DNA of 64,000 nt from CAZGHS01 sp964525495 (GTDB taxonomy: Bacteria; Patescibacteriota; Microgenomatia; JALYQM01): positions 1 through 64,000 of the forward strand of contig CAZGHS010000004.1 of the NCBI GenBank assembly GCA_964525495.1, written 5' to 3'. The notes under the pieces are model-generated. The model saw only the letters and a list, made by a program, of their open reading frames with translations. It was not told the DNA's origin and did not search any database. A program made the translations under genes and the position numbers. Shown here one piece after another: positions 17,015-26,285 of this stretch; positions within the stretch are counted from its first letter, which is position 1; each line of letters opens with the position of its first letter.

Positions 17015-17926
17015 TTAGTTTTTCTCTTTTACCGCGTGTCCACCAAACTGTTTTCGCAAAATCGCAACTACTTTCATAGCAAAAGACTCTTCTTGTCGTG
17101 ATCGATAACGCGCAAACAACGAATGTGCTAATACTGTCACGGGAACCTTATGCTGCAGCGCGGTCTCAATAGTCCATTGTGACTCACCATTGTCCTCAAC
17201 GTATCCTTCGATTGTCTCAAGAGTTTTATCCTCACGAAACGCAGCTTCAGCCAGTCGCATCAACTTCGATTCAATCACGCTTCCATTATTCCAAATCCGC
17301 GACACATCAACCAAATCCAAATTTTTGTATGGGCCGCTTTTAATCATTTCAAAACCTTCACCCATAGCTTGCATAAATCCGTATTCAACAGCATTATGTA
17401 CCATCTTTACATAGTGACCTGCACCAGCATCACCAACATATTGAAATCCATCTTTAATACTTATCGATTCAAACAAAGGCACGAGCTTTTCGTACGCTTC
17501 ACGAGGTCCACCAATCATCAAACACGCACCGGTGCGTGCACCGAGTGGTCCGCCACTCGTACCAACATCCAAGAAATGAATTCCCTTTGCAGCACACATC
17601 TCTCCACGTCGTTTTGAGTCATTAAAATTCGAATTACCACCGTCAATTAAAATATCTCCAGGAGTAAGTTTATCTACCAATGCATGCGCACCGAACAGCA
17701 TGTCCTCGGTTACCTCACCTGCAGTTAACATCACCCACACTACACGCGGTGCAGATACTTGTCCTAACATATCCTCAAGAGTTGATGCGCGCTTCGCGCC
17801 GTAATTAACAACTTCATCAAGCGGAGCAGGGGATCGATTCCATGCCACAACTTCGTGTCCATGATCGACCATGTTCATAACCATATTCTTTCCCATTTTT
17901 CCAAGTCCAATGTATCCGAGTTTCAT
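17015..17926 (-). CDS. gnd: 6-phosphogluconate dehydrogenase, short form
   Basis: The 303-residue enzyme converts 6-phosphogluconate to ribulose 5-phosphate and CO2. Visible are the Rossmann start GYIGLGKMGKNM, the substrate site DGGNSN, DVGTSGG and the catalytic GAGHYVKMVHN (Lys and His/Asn). It is the short (about 300 aa) YqeC/GntZ-like form rather than the 470-residue dimer, often NAD-using. AAAAGGAGG precedes the ATG. It works with zwf (18923-20323). Confidence 0.94.
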   Translation of the reverse strand: MKLGYIGLGKMGKNMVMNMVDHGHEVVAWNRSPAPLDEVVNYGAKRASTLEDMLGQVSAPRVVWVMLTAGEVTEDMLFGAHALVDKLTPGDILIDGGNSNFNDSKRRGEMCAAKGIHFLDVGTSGGPLGARTGACLMIGGPREAYEKLVPLFESISIKDGFQYVGDAGAGHYVKMVHNAVEYGFMQAMGEGFEMIKSGPYKNLDLVDVSRIWNNGSVIESKLMRLAEAAFREDKTLETIEGYVEDNGESQWTIETALQHKVPVTVLAHSLFARYRSRQEESFAMKVVAILRKQFGGHAVKEKN

Positions 17927-17997
17927 GAATCCTCCTTTTTATATAGTGAGATCATACATCGGTTGCTCAGCAAAAACAATAAATGTACCATGAAAAT

Positions 17998-18909
17998 ATG
18001 TACTACATCGGTGTTGACGCAGGTGCAACCAAAACACACGCGATTCTCTCAGACGGAGAAGAAATAATAGCCCAAGACATACAAGGCCCAGCAAATCATC
18101 GTGTGGTCGGGTGGGAGACAGCAACAAAAAATATTCTCCTCAGTATTAAGAATGTCATTGAAACAGTCTTCGCATCCGATGAGGATCTCCATATCTTTGT
18201 CGGCATGGCCGGAGTCAACTACGATTCTGAAAAACTAGAAGCACAAAAAAAACTACGGCCTTATTTAAAAAAATATTCCGTCCGTACTCTGCACATCGTT
18301 AACGACACACTCATTGCACTTCGCTCTGGCACTCAAGCAAAGAACGCTACAGTATTAATCTGTGGCACCGGTTCAAATTGCTACGCGCACAATGAGCAAG
18401 GTGAAGAGGTCTGGATCGACGGCCTGGATTATATTCTTTCCGATGAAGCCAGCGGGTATGCGATCGGACTAAAAGGCTTACATGCAGCGACAAAAAGCAT
18501 GGATCGCCGCATCAAGAAAACACTCATCGAAAAATTAATTTGTGAAAAACTTGAAGTCCACTCCATGCAGCAAGCAGAAAAGATTATTTACTCCGAAAAT
18601 TGGTCCAAAAAAGAAATTGCCGCCTGTGCCTACTGTGTTTTCGACGCAGCAGAAGAGGGCGATGAGGCAGCGCAGCATATTATTACTGAGGCGGTTCATG
18701 AAGCTATTCTGATGCTCGAAACAGCCATGCGTAGACTCCGCGTCCGCCACAGCGAATGCGTCTGTGTAGGTGGATTGTTTACTGAGAAATTATTTAAAAA
18801 AGAATTCGAACATCAGGTTCACACGAAACAAGTAAATGTGCATCTAAGCTATCCAACACACCCTCCAGCTTGGGGAGCAATCTTACTCGCGCAGGAAATT
18901 AGAATTTAA
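17998..18909 (+). CDS. BadF/BcrA-type ATPase, N-acetylglucosamine kinase-like
   Basis: The protein (303 aa from the ATG at 17998) has the ASKHA fold: phosphate-1 loop YYIGVDAGATKTHAIL, MAGVNY, a second phosphate loop LICGTGSNCYA, and GGLFTEKLFKKEF near the end. The closest described group is GlcNAc kinase/NAGK (BadF/BadG/BcrA/BcrD family), which phosphorylates amino sugars with ATP. The start at 17998 rather than 17983 is supported by TACCAT exactly 6 bases upstream. It may feed recovered GlcNAc to envelope synthesis. Confidence 0.82.
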   Translation: MYYIGVDAGATKTHAILSDGEEIIAQDIQGPANHRVVGWETATKNILLSIKNVIETVFASDEDLHIFVGMAGVNYDSEKLEAQKKLRPYLKKYSVRTLHIVNDTLIALRSGTQAKNATVLICGTGSNCYAHNEQGEEVWIDGLDYILSDEASGYAIGLKGLHAATKSMDRRIKKTLIEKLICEKLEVHSMQQAEKIIYSENWSKKEIAACAYCVFDAAEEGDEAAQHIITEAVHEAILMLETAMRRLRVRHSECVCVGGLFTEKLFKKEFEHQVHTKQVNVHLSYPTHPPAWGAILLAQEIRI

Positions 18910-18922
18910 TCTCTAAAATATA

Positions 18923-20323
18923 TCAAGGTAATTTTTTAACCAGCTCGACACCCTTCGATCCTGTAGCATAAGTCTGCAAAGATACAGATTCTTGCTTCCA
19001 CAAATCCAAAATACGCGTCACGTATTCCCAACTCGACTCTATTTCATCAGTGCGCGTAAAAAGCGATTGATCGCCGTGCATCACATCTAGCAGCAACCGC
19101 TCATACGCATCAGGTAAGTTCTTAAATGTATCGCTGTAGCTATAATCCAGAAACACATCAGCCAGTCGCATTTCAAATCCCGGCTCTTTGATTAGCATCT
19201 TCATTTTAACGCCTTCATCAGGCTGCAAACGGATCACTAATTCATTCGATCGCAATTCACAAAACAGATTAGAAAAAACTGTTCCTTTAGATCGCTTAAA
19301 TGTTATTTTTATTTCAGCTTTTCGTTCATTCAATTGTTTACCTGTTCTCAAAATCACCGGGACATCTTGCCAGTGAGGAAGATCGACGTGTGCTCGCAAA
19401 GCGACAAAAGTTTCAGTCTCACTATTTGGAGAGACTTTGGATTCAGATGTATACCCTTGATACTGTCCACGCACAGTATCGCTACTAATTCGTTCCGCAT
19501 TCATCGGCCGCAGCGCCTTCAGCACTTCATTCTTTTTATCTCGGATCTCATGCGCATCAAATCGTGCCGGTTGATCCATCATCACCAATGCCATAATCTG
19601 CAGCAAATGGCTCTGTACCATATCCCGCAGCGCACCTGAGGTATCATAGTATCCACCTCGGTCTTCAACACCAAGCGTTTCAAAAGCGCTAATCTCTATT
19701 TTTTCAATAAACTCTCGATTCCATACAGGCCCGAAGAAAATATTTGCAAAACGAACACTCAAAATATTCTGTACAGTCTCTTTACCAAGATAGTGGTCGA
19801 TGCGATAAATCTGCTCTTCCATAAAATATTTATTCAAAGTAGCATTCAATTCACGAGCAGTCGCAACATCACGTCCAAATGGTTTTTCAATCACAATGCG
19901 AGTATTTGTTCCTTGCTCGTCGCATCCTTTGTGCAATCCCACCTCATGCATTCGTTCAACAATATGAGAGAGCTCGTCAGGAGAGGTCGCCATATAGAAA
20001 ACACGAGTCGTGCATTCCTGCACATCGCCATCGTACGCAACAATCTGGTCCTTGAGTGATGTAAATGCTTCAGAGTTAGAAAAATCTCCCTGCACATACT
20101 GAACATGCGACGCAAAATCTGGCCAGGCAGCAGGATCTGTAATAAATGGCGCTAGTGTTTCAATAAAACTTTCGTTTGTAAAAGGCCGTCGAGCAAACGC
20201 AAAGATTTTAAAATTCTCGGGAAGAAGCGCGTGGCGATACAACTCATACAATGACGGAATAAGCTTACGCTTGGTTAAGTCGCCAGTAGCACCAAAGATA
20301 ATAAATGAAAACGAATTCTGCAT
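18923..20323 (-). CDS. zwf: Glucose-6-phosphate 1-dehydrogenase
   Basis: The 466-residue enzyme oxidises glucose 6-phosphate to 6-phosphogluconolactone, making NADPH. It shows FGATGDLTKRKLIPSLYEL (dinucleotide site), EKPFGRD, the active site RIDHYLGKE, and the C-terminal ILRTGKQLNERKAEI. It starts 3 bases after glgP ends, so the two form an operon that would route glycogen-derived sugar phosphate into the pentose phosphate pathway. No 6-phosphogluconolactonase gene is seen in the window. Confidence 0.96.
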   Translation of the reverse strand: MQNSFSFIIFGATGDLTKRKLIPSLYELYRHALLPENFKIFAFARRPFTNESFIETLAPFITDPAAWPDFASHVQYVQGDFSNSEAFTSLKDQIVAYDGDVQECTTRVFYMATSPDELSHIVERMHEVGLHKGCDEQGTNTRIVIEKPFGRDVATARELNATLNKYFMEEQIYRIDHYLGKETVQNILSVRFANIFFGPVWNREFIEKIEISAFETLGVEDRGGYYDTSGALRDMVQSHLLQIMALVMMDQPARFDAHEIRDKKNEVLKALRPMNAERISSDTVRGQYQGYTSESKVSPNSETETFVALRAHVDLPHWQDVPVILRTGKQLNERKAEIKITFKRSKGTVFSNLFCELRSNELVIRLQPDEGVKMKMLIKEPGFEMRLADVFLDYSYSDTFKNLPDAYERLLLDVMHGDQSLFTRTDEIESSWEYVTRILDLWKQESVSLQTYATGSKGVELVKKLP

Positions 20324-20326
20324 AAG

Positions 20327-22378
20327 TTACTTTTGTAGTTGCAAATTCACTGCATACAATTTATCAAAGTAGTCTTTAAGCGTTCGTTTAGTACTAAACT
20401 CTGGACAAACAATACTCAGAGTTTTTTTCATATACGAAAGCCAACGCTCTGGAATATTACCACTATTACGTTCAAAGTACATCGGGATGATAGTGTTTTC
20501 GAGCAATCCATATAACGAATTTACTTCGTCATGCCCATCAATAATAAACCCAGCATCATTCCAATCAACCTCAGCGACCCATCCACCATTAGTTGTACAT
20601 TGCAGCACTCCATTCGCACCAGCTTTCATACCACTCGTGCCGCTCGCTTCTTGTGTAGGAATTGGAGTGTTTAGCCAAAGGTCGGACCCTGCAACCAGTG
20701 AACGCGCAAGACTTATTTCATAATTTGGCAAAAACGCAACTTTATTAAAAAACTTTGGATCGCGAATAGTCTGGATAATATGACTCATCAAACCTTTACC
20801 ATCGCCATCTTTAGGATGAGCTTTACCAGCAATCAAAATCTGTATTGGTCGGGAAGTATCCCCCAGAATCGCAAGCAATCGATCTATCTGTGAAAGCAGA
20901 ATATCTGCACGCTTATAACCGGCAAATCGGCGTGCCCAGGTAATAATCAATGCATCAGGAGAGAGGGTCAATCCATAGTTTGTATTTAACTTCTGAATTA
21001 ACTCCTTTTTTACAAACGCATGGGTATTCCATAGTTCTGTGCTCGGCATATGCAACGCATTTTGCCAAAGCTCTCTATCCTCAATACTCTTTCGCCAGTC
21101 AGGACTAATATAATCCTCAAACAGTTTTTGCATTTTTGGATCGATCCAGGTCGGTAAGTGAACGCCGTTTGTAATCGGAATTATCTGTTGTTTACTCCAT
21201 ATATTCTTAATAACCTCACCGTGCTGCTTACTCACCGCATTTGAACGGGCAGACATTTCAAAAGCCAAATCAGGCATAGAGAAAGTTGTACCAGTTTTCT
21301 GCCCATTCGCATCAGTCTGCTTACCAAGTTCAAACAGCGCATCAAATCCGATATTCAATCCCAGTAAATAAGGAGACAAATATTTTTCCACCAAATCGTA
21401 TTCGAAAATATCGTTTCCTGCAGGAACGACCGTATGGTTGGTATACGTGATCTTTGTCTTAGTGTGCTCTTTAGCGCGGGCAAAGGAAATTCCTCGCTCG
21501 TGCATAAAATGCTTAGTTATCTCCAACGCCGCAAAAGCCGAGTGACCTTCGTTCATACTATAAATACTTGGATGATATCCCAACGACGAAAGTGCGCGCT
21601 CGCCACCAATACCCAAAACAATTTCCTGACGAATACGCGTATCCTGATCACCTCCATACAAATGTCCAGTGATCATGCGATCTTCCTCTTTAACATTCTC
21701 TGGAATATTTGTATCAAGCAAAAAGAGTGGTACACGCCCAACTTGCAGTGTCCATATGCGACAGTACACAGGGTGATCAACTATAGTGACTTCGATCAAA
21801 AGGGGAGCGCCTGTTGAAATACGTATCTGAGTCAAGGGAAGATGCGTTGGATCCATCGCATGATATTCTTCTTCCTGGTAACCACTGTCGTTCAATTTCT
21901 GTGTGAAAAATCCATTCTGATAGAATAAACCTACGGCGATCATAGGAAGCCCCAGATCACTTGCTTCTTTCAACATATCGGCAGCCAAAATTCCCAAGCC
22001 TCCCGAATAAATATTCAACCAATCAGTAAATCCATATTCGGCACAAAAATATGCAATCGGAGTTTTATTAAATTGTTCAAACTCAGCATGATTTTCGATC
22101 ATCGAGTCAAACCATGTATATCCGGACAAGTAGTCCTGCAATTTCCGATACACATGGTCAACACTGGCGCGCAAATGCGCGTTACGAAACAATTCTTGCT
22201 TACGCTCTTCTGTCAACTCATAAAATCGCTGAAACGAACTTAAGGTGTGATTGGATTTATCAAGCAAGACATCGCAAAGTTTTTGTGCTTCAGGATCCCA
22301 GGTGTACCAAAGATTCGTAGTGATAGATTTAAATTGTTGGACGAACGCTTCATATTCGTGAAATTCTTCATGATTCAT
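20327..22378 (-). CDS. glgP: Alpha-glucan (glycogen/starch) phosphorylase
   Basis: The roughly 683-residue enzyme releases glucose 1-phosphate from alpha-1,4-glucans. Characteristic segments are AYFCAEYGFTDWLNIYSGGLG, NEGHSAFAALE, RRFAGYKRADILL and the PLP/substrate region EASGTSGMKAGANG. It belongs to the shorter alpha-glucan phosphorylase group rather than the 800-residue E. coli type. I prefer ATG at 22378 over GTG at 22387 because TATAGT lies just upstream. It is first in an operon with zwf. Confidence 0.93.
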   Translation of the reverse strand: MNHEEFHEYEAFVQQFKSITTNLWYTWDPEAQKLCDVLLDKSNHTLSSFQRFYELTEERKQELFRNAHLRASVDHVYRKLQDYLSGYTWFDSMIENHAEFEQFNKTPIAYFCAEYGFTDWLNIYSGGLGILAADMLKEASDLGLPMIAVGLFYQNGFFTQKLNDSGYQEEEYHAMDPTHLPLTQIRISTGAPLLIEVTIVDHPVYCRIWTLQVGRVPLFLLDTNIPENVKEEDRMITGHLYGGDQDTRIRQEIVLGIGGERALSSLGYHPSIYSMNEGHSAFAALEITKHFMHERGISFARAKEHTKTKITYTNHTVVPAGNDIFEYDLVEKYLSPYLLGLNIGFDALFELGKQTDANGQKTGTTFSMPDLAFEMSARSNAVSKQHGEVIKNIWSKQQIIPITNGVHLPTWIDPKMQKLFEDYISPDWRKSIEDRELWQNALHMPSTELWNTHAFVKKELIQKLNTNYGLTLSPDALIITWARRFAGYKRADILLSQIDRLLAILGDTSRPIQILIAGKAHPKDGDGKGLMSHIIQTIRDPKFFNKVAFLPNYEISLARSLVAGSDLWLNTPIPTQEASGTSGMKAGANGVLQCTTNGGWVAEVDWNDAGFIIDGHDEVNSLYGLLENTIIPMYFERNSGNIPERWLSYMKKTLSIVCPEFSTKRTLKDYFDKLYAVNLQLQK

Positions 22379-22423
22379 ACTCTCCACTATACTGGAAAAA
22401 CAGATCGAGGCTCAAGTAGAAAT

Positions 22424-23038
22424 TTAGAAAAGATTATTCAACGCGATACGCAGTCGTTGCATATAGGTACGCTTTGCTGACCCACTGCACGATTCGCCCG
22501 AAGTACCAGGCTCATCGTATGTATGTGCAGTATCTCCCACAATATTCATCTGATCCTGCAATGTAGTATTACCGTTTACATCATCTGGCAATACATCCTT
22601 GGTATATGTCACCAACAATCGATCATTCTTTTCAATTTTTTTAGATAAAACTGATTGATTCACTTTTTTACCGTTCAAATAAAATTGGGGGTCTGTACTA
22701 AGTTTTTTACCATCCTCCAATATATCCGTCCTTACTGTCATGAAGAAATCCGACCAGCGCACATCTTCGGTATGAACATGCACTACATTTCCCACCATAT
22801 CGTGCAAGTGAATTGATTCTAGTTTACTTGCATGCGCGTCAGGAGTATCTCGGCACGGTTTTAAATGCATAAAGTCAGGCTTGGCAAAATCTGTCAGCGT
22901 ACCATTGGTAAATATTGCAAAATTCGCATGGTAATGTACCGGGGATTCGGGAATCTGTGCAATAAGAATCGAAGCGCTCACAAAAGCAACCACTAAAGGA
23001 ATACCAATTCCGAGCACAGCAAGTTTAATTAACTTCAT
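22424..23038 (-). CDS. Membrane-anchored His-rich hypothetical protein
   Basis: From the ATG at 23038 the protein has one N-terminal TM segment (LAVLGIGIPLVVAFVSASILI) and an extracytoplasmic domain. This contains HYHANFAIF, DFMHLKPC, IHLHDMVGNVVHVH and a C-terminal Cys. The clustered HxH motifs suggest metal binding but I cannot name a family. A GTG at 23059 would add 7 residues, but TATACT ends only a few bases before it, so the downstream ATG is likelier. Confidence 0.65.
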   Translation of the reverse strand: MKLIKLAVLGIGIPLVVAFVSASILIAQIPESPVHYHANFAIFTNGTLTDFAKPDFMHLKPCRDTPDAHASKLESIHLHDMVGNVVHVHTEDVRWSDFFMTVRTDILEDGKKLSTDPQFYLNGKKVNQSVLSKKIEKNDRLLVTYTKDVLPDDVNGNTTLQDQMNIVGDTAHTYDEPGTSGESCSGSAKRTYMQRLRIALNNLF

Positions 23039-23135
23039 ATAAAAAGGTTTAGATACCACTCTAGTATAACATCCTTCTCTTATTAAAGATTATATTATAA
23101 TATAGGGTATATATTTCTTGAGATCATAAATACCT

Positions 23136-23879
23136 ATGGACAGTTCATCAACTTCTCAGCGCGACATTTTTCTCTCAATAGTTTCGCACGAACTCAAAAC
23201 CCCCATCACTTCTATTCAGGGATTTACTCAGGCGATGCAGCGAAAAATCCTACAAAAATTGGAAAATTATTCCGACAACCCATTGTTTTCAAAAGAAGAG
23301 CTCGAAAAACACAACGAAAATCTTGATACCATTCTGCGACAAATCAAGCGTATGAATTTGCTCATCGACAGCTTACTCGACATTTCCGTTATAGAACGAG
23401 GTTCACTCTCCATGCGATTTGCCACGGTAGATCTCTACAAAGTTATAATCGATGTATGCGAACGCATGCGTGAGCAAACACCTAACCATAAAATACTCGT
23501 AGAGTCTTCAGTTGAAGGAATAAATACCATCTTGGGAGACGAAGATCGATTAGATCAGCTTTTCATAAATATACTTTCCAATGCAATCAAATTTTCAATT
23601 AGCAACGCCAATATTGTCGTCGCCATAAAAGAAGACAACAATTTTTATTCAATCGACATCCAGGACCAAGGCATTGGTATTGCTGAAGAAGAACTCGATC
23701 ATGTATTTGACCTTTACTATCGCGGAAAAGATATAGGGAATAGAAAAGTCAGCGGACTCGGGCTAGGACTCTACCTCAGTAAAAAAATTGTAGAATCACA
23801 CCATGGATCTATTAGCATCCAATCAAAAGTAGGACACGGCACTACTATTCGAGTTACGTTTCCTAAATATATCGAATAA
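23136..23879 (+). CDS. Sensor-less histidine kinase
   Basis: The 247-residue protein consists only of HisKA and HATPase_c domains. The phospho-acceptor H-box is SIVSHELKTPITSI with His18, the N-box is INILSNAIKFS, and the G boxes are DQGIGIAEEELDHVF and GLGLGLYLSK. No transmembrane or input domain precedes it, so it must sense through a partner or by interaction. No response regulator is adjacent; the nearest is at 34476. Confidence 0.92.
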   Translation: MDSSSTSQRDIFLSIVSHELKTPITSIQGFTQAMQRKILQKLENYSDNPLFSKEELEKHNENLDTILRQIKRMNLLIDSLLDISVIERGSLSMRFATVDLYKVIIDVCERMREQTPNHKILVESSVEGINTILGDEDRLDQLFINILSNAIKFSISNANIVVAIKEDNNFYSIDIQDQGIGIAEEELDHVFDLYYRGKDIGNRKVSGLGLGLYLSKKIVESHHGSISIQSKVGHGTTIRVTFPKYIE

Positions 23880-23882
23880 ATA

Positions 23883-23911
23883 TTGACATTATAGATATCA
23901 TAATATATAAT
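23883..23911 (+). promoter_or_regulatory. Perfect consensus sigma70 promoter
   Basis: TTGACA (23883-23888), a 17-base spacer and TATAAT (23906-23911). The predicted start near 23918 is only about 5 bases before the ATG at 23923, leaving no space for a ribosome binding site. Confidence 0.8.
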
Positions 23912-23922
23912 AACTATGATAT

Positions 23923-24405
23923 ATGATAAATGTACCTTTTCGACTCAGAAAACTAAAAAAACCTGATACTCAGCAGGGTACATCTCCAAGTACTCCAGTC
24001 CCACACGATCCGATTGCAACGCAAAAAGAACTTGATGAAAAAGACGGTGAATTACTACGCATTAAAAGCGTATTTCCTTTTGACTTTTTTCCAGACGAAC
24101 TCATAATCGGTAAGAAAACAGTATCAGTAATAAAACGCCAATTTCTTAACTCAAATACTGAAACATTTTTAGTGAAAGACATTGGTTTAGTATCTATAAA
24201 TACGGCGATACTCTTTTCACACATTCGAATAAGCTACAAAGCGCCCTACGAAGATATCGTGATTGGTACTCTTTGGAAAACTGAAGCCAAAAACATTAAG
24301 GCACTTCTAGATAAACTTATGCTAATAAAAAATGAGGACGTTGATGTCGACGAGGAGGATCTTTTCTTCGACAAAAAGCGTGACATGTACTATCAGACAG
24401 CCTGA
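23923..24405 (+). CDS. Hypothetical protein, possibly PH-like
   Basis: The 160-residue soluble protein has a Pro/Thr-rich basic N-terminus and then a compact beta-rich region (SVFPFDFFPDELIIGKKTVSVIKRQF, then DIGLVSINTAIL). A helix (AKNIKALLDKLMLIKNE) and an acidic tail (DVDVDEEDLF) follow. The beta-plus-helix pattern could be a PH-like fold, but I do not recognise a named family. It is driven by the consensus promoter just upstream. Confidence 0.65.
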   Translation: MINVPFRLRKLKKPDTQQGTSPSTPVPHDPIATQKELDEKDGELLRIKSVFPFDFFPDELIIGKKTVSVIKRQFLNSNTETFLVKDIGLVSINTAILFSHIRISYKAPYEDIVIGTLWKTEAKNIKALLDKLMLIKNEDVDVDEEDLFFDKKRDMYYQTA

Positions 24406-24420
24406 TAGTACACTAGTGTC

Positions 24421-25197
24421 ATGACCATATTACACGTCATCATTCTCTCAATTATTGAAGGTATAACCGAATTCCTTCCCATATCTTCAACAGGGCATTT
24501 GATCCTTGCATCACATGTCATGCAAATTCCACAAACAGATTTTTTGAAAACTTTCCAAATCATCATTCAACTTGGCGCTATATTAGCTGTAGTAGTGCTA
24601 TATTTTCGAAAGCTACTTCAGTCACGATATCTCTGGAAAACAATAATAATCGCTTTTATTCCAAGCGCCATAATTGGCGGCATTTTATATAAATTTATTA
24701 AAGGCTATTTGATAGGCAATGACTTAATTACAGCTATAGCCTTAATAGTCGGCGGTATTATTCTCATCCTCTGTGATCGCACAATTTTGAGTAAACAAAA
24801 ATCAACAACAACTCTAGACAAAATCTCAACCAAGCAATCGTTGACTATTGGATTAGCGCAATCACTCGCAATTATCCCAGGAGTATCTCGCTCAGCCGCA
24901 ACCATCATCGGCGGCGTCGCAACAGGATTAACCAAACAAAGCGCTGTCGAGTTCTCATTTTTTCTAGCAATCCCCACTATGCTAGCGGCATCAACACTCG
25001 ATCTTGTCGAAACCCGCATGGCGTTTTCGTCACAAGAATTACTAATGCTGGTAGTAGGATTTATCGGTGCATTTATCACCGCACTTTTTGCGGTAAAATT
25101 CTTTATTGGATATATTCAAAAAAACAGTTTCGCAGTATTTGGCTACTATAGAATCGCCATAGGGTTACTCTATCTTATGCTCTTTGCTGCTCGCTAA
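24421..25197 (+). CDS. uppP: Undecaprenyl-diphosphatase
   Basis: The 258-residue polytopic membrane enzyme recycles the lipid carrier of cell-wall synthesis by removing one phosphate from C55-PP. The family signatures EGITEFLPISSTGHLIL (residues 14-30) and IPGVSRSAATII (about 157-168) are intact. TACACT lies exactly 6 bases before the ATG. It confirms that the cell makes peptidoglycan or another C55-P-dependent polymer. Confidence 0.96.
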   Translation: MTILHVIILSIIEGITEFLPISSTGHLILASHVMQIPQTDFLKTFQIIIQLGAILAVVVLYFRKLLQSRYLWKTIIIAFIPSAIIGGILYKFIKGYLIGNDLITAIALIVGGIILILCDRTILSKQKSTTTLDKISTKQSLTIGLAQSLAIIPGVSRSAATIIGGVATGLTKQSAVEFSFFLAIPTMLAASTLDLVETRMAFSSQELLMLVVGFIGAFITALFAVKFFIGYIQKNSFAVFGYYRIAIGLLYLMLFAAR

Positions 25198-25520
25198 TTA
25201 TTTTGCACAAAATTTTCAAGCAACTGCAAGTTTTTCGTGTTGGATTTGTATACGAAATCACTTAAATCTCCAACGACAGGGATGACACCTAAAATGAAAT
25301 CAAGAAAAATATTCTGAAGCATTCGACTTATCAATTGAGCCGGAGCTTTCATCTGCACAGCGATCCAAACCATATAGCACGAGATCGCAGCCGTCACTAT
25401 ATCACCAAGACCAGGAAACATACCTAAAATAGGATCAAGACCAAACTTCATTCCTAGGATCTGAAACCTATTTTCAAGTAAATTTGTCATGTAACGCACA
25501 ACGCGGATGTGTTTATTCAT
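25194..25520 (-). CDS. DUF4112 membrane protein
   Basis: The protein shows the DUF4112 pattern: LENRFQILGMKFGLDPILGMFPGLGDIVTAAISCYMVW, then a second hydrophobic GLGD-like repeat (DFILGVIPVVGDLSDFVYKSN). Function is unknown; it is membrane-embedded with two re-entrant-like PxxGD motifs. I start it at MNKHIRVVRY (25520) rather than the upstream TATA-rich codons. It converges on uppP with a 4-base overlap of stops. Confidence 0.8.
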   Translation of the reverse strand: MNKHIRVVRYMTNLLENRFQILGMKFGLDPILGMFPGLGDIVTAAISCYMVWIAVQMKAPAQLISRMLQNIFLDFILGVIPVVGDLSDFVYKSNTKNLQLLENFVQNN

Positions 25521-25620
25521 ATTATAGTAATAATATAACATTTATCATAGTAAGTTAGCAATATACGGTATAAAATAATCTGTTAAAATAACTGTGTATT
25601 AAAAAAGAGAAAAATAATTT

Positions 25621-26268
25621 ATGGAACCACAAATCAGCTCATATCTGGTATTACTTCGTCATGGAAAATCCGAGTGGAATGCACTAGGCCTATGGACTGG
25701 GTGGCAAAATCCTCCATTAAATGAAGAAGGAAAACAAGAAGCTGAAAAATCTGCGCAAAGTATTCAAGATATACACATCGACTTTATCTTTCAGTCAGAT
25801 CTCAAGCGTGTGCAAGAAACTGTCACAATAGTAAAAAAAGCACTCAAAATGGAATCAACGTCCACAACAACTTCAAAAGATCTCCGTGAACGAGGTTATG
25901 GAATTTATGAAGGAAAAAACAAATGGGAAATTCAAAAGCAGGTTGGTGAAGAAGAATTTCAAAAAATACGAAGATCTTGGGATCATGCAGTTCCAGAAGG
26001 TGAGACGCTCAAAGATGTATACAATAGAGTAGTCCCATTCTACGAGTCGCAGGTAATCCCTGCATTAGTACAGCACAAAAATGTGCTAGTAGCAGCTTCT
26101 GGAAACTCGTTGCGTGCACTCGTAAAATATTTGGAAAATATTCCAGACGAACAGATTGCAAGTTTAGAAATTGGCACAGGTGAAATATATGTCTATGGAC
26201 TCGATGCCAATGGCAAAATTGTATCCAAAGAGTTACGTAGTTCGAATGCACAAAAGGGTAAAGTGTAA
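25621..26268 (+). CDS. gpmA: 2,3-bisphosphoglycerate-dependent phosphoglycerate mutase
   Basis: The 215-residue histidine phosphatase-fold enzyme interconverts 3- and 2-phosphoglycerate. The catalytic LLRHGKSEWNALGLWTGW motif lies near residue 11; DLRERGYGIYEG and the second catalytic His region ASGNSLRAL follow. In E. coli GpmA the last reads AHGNSLRAL; here Ala-Ser replaces Ala-His, so the second catalytic His is apparently missing at the usual position and activity needs testing. It is followed 17 bases later by mutS. Confidence 0.87.
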   Translation: MEPQISSYLVLLRHGKSEWNALGLWTGWQNPPLNEEGKQEAEKSAQSIQDIHIDFIFQSDLKRVQETVTIVKKALKMESTSTTTSKDLRERGYGIYEGKNKWEIQKQVGEEEFQKIRRSWDHAVPEGETLKDVYNRVVPFYESQVIPALVQHKNVLVAASGNSLRALVKYLENIPDEQIASLEIGTGEIYVYGLDANGKIVSKELRSSNAQKGKV

Positions 26269-26285
26269 TAGTGTAATATAGAGAA

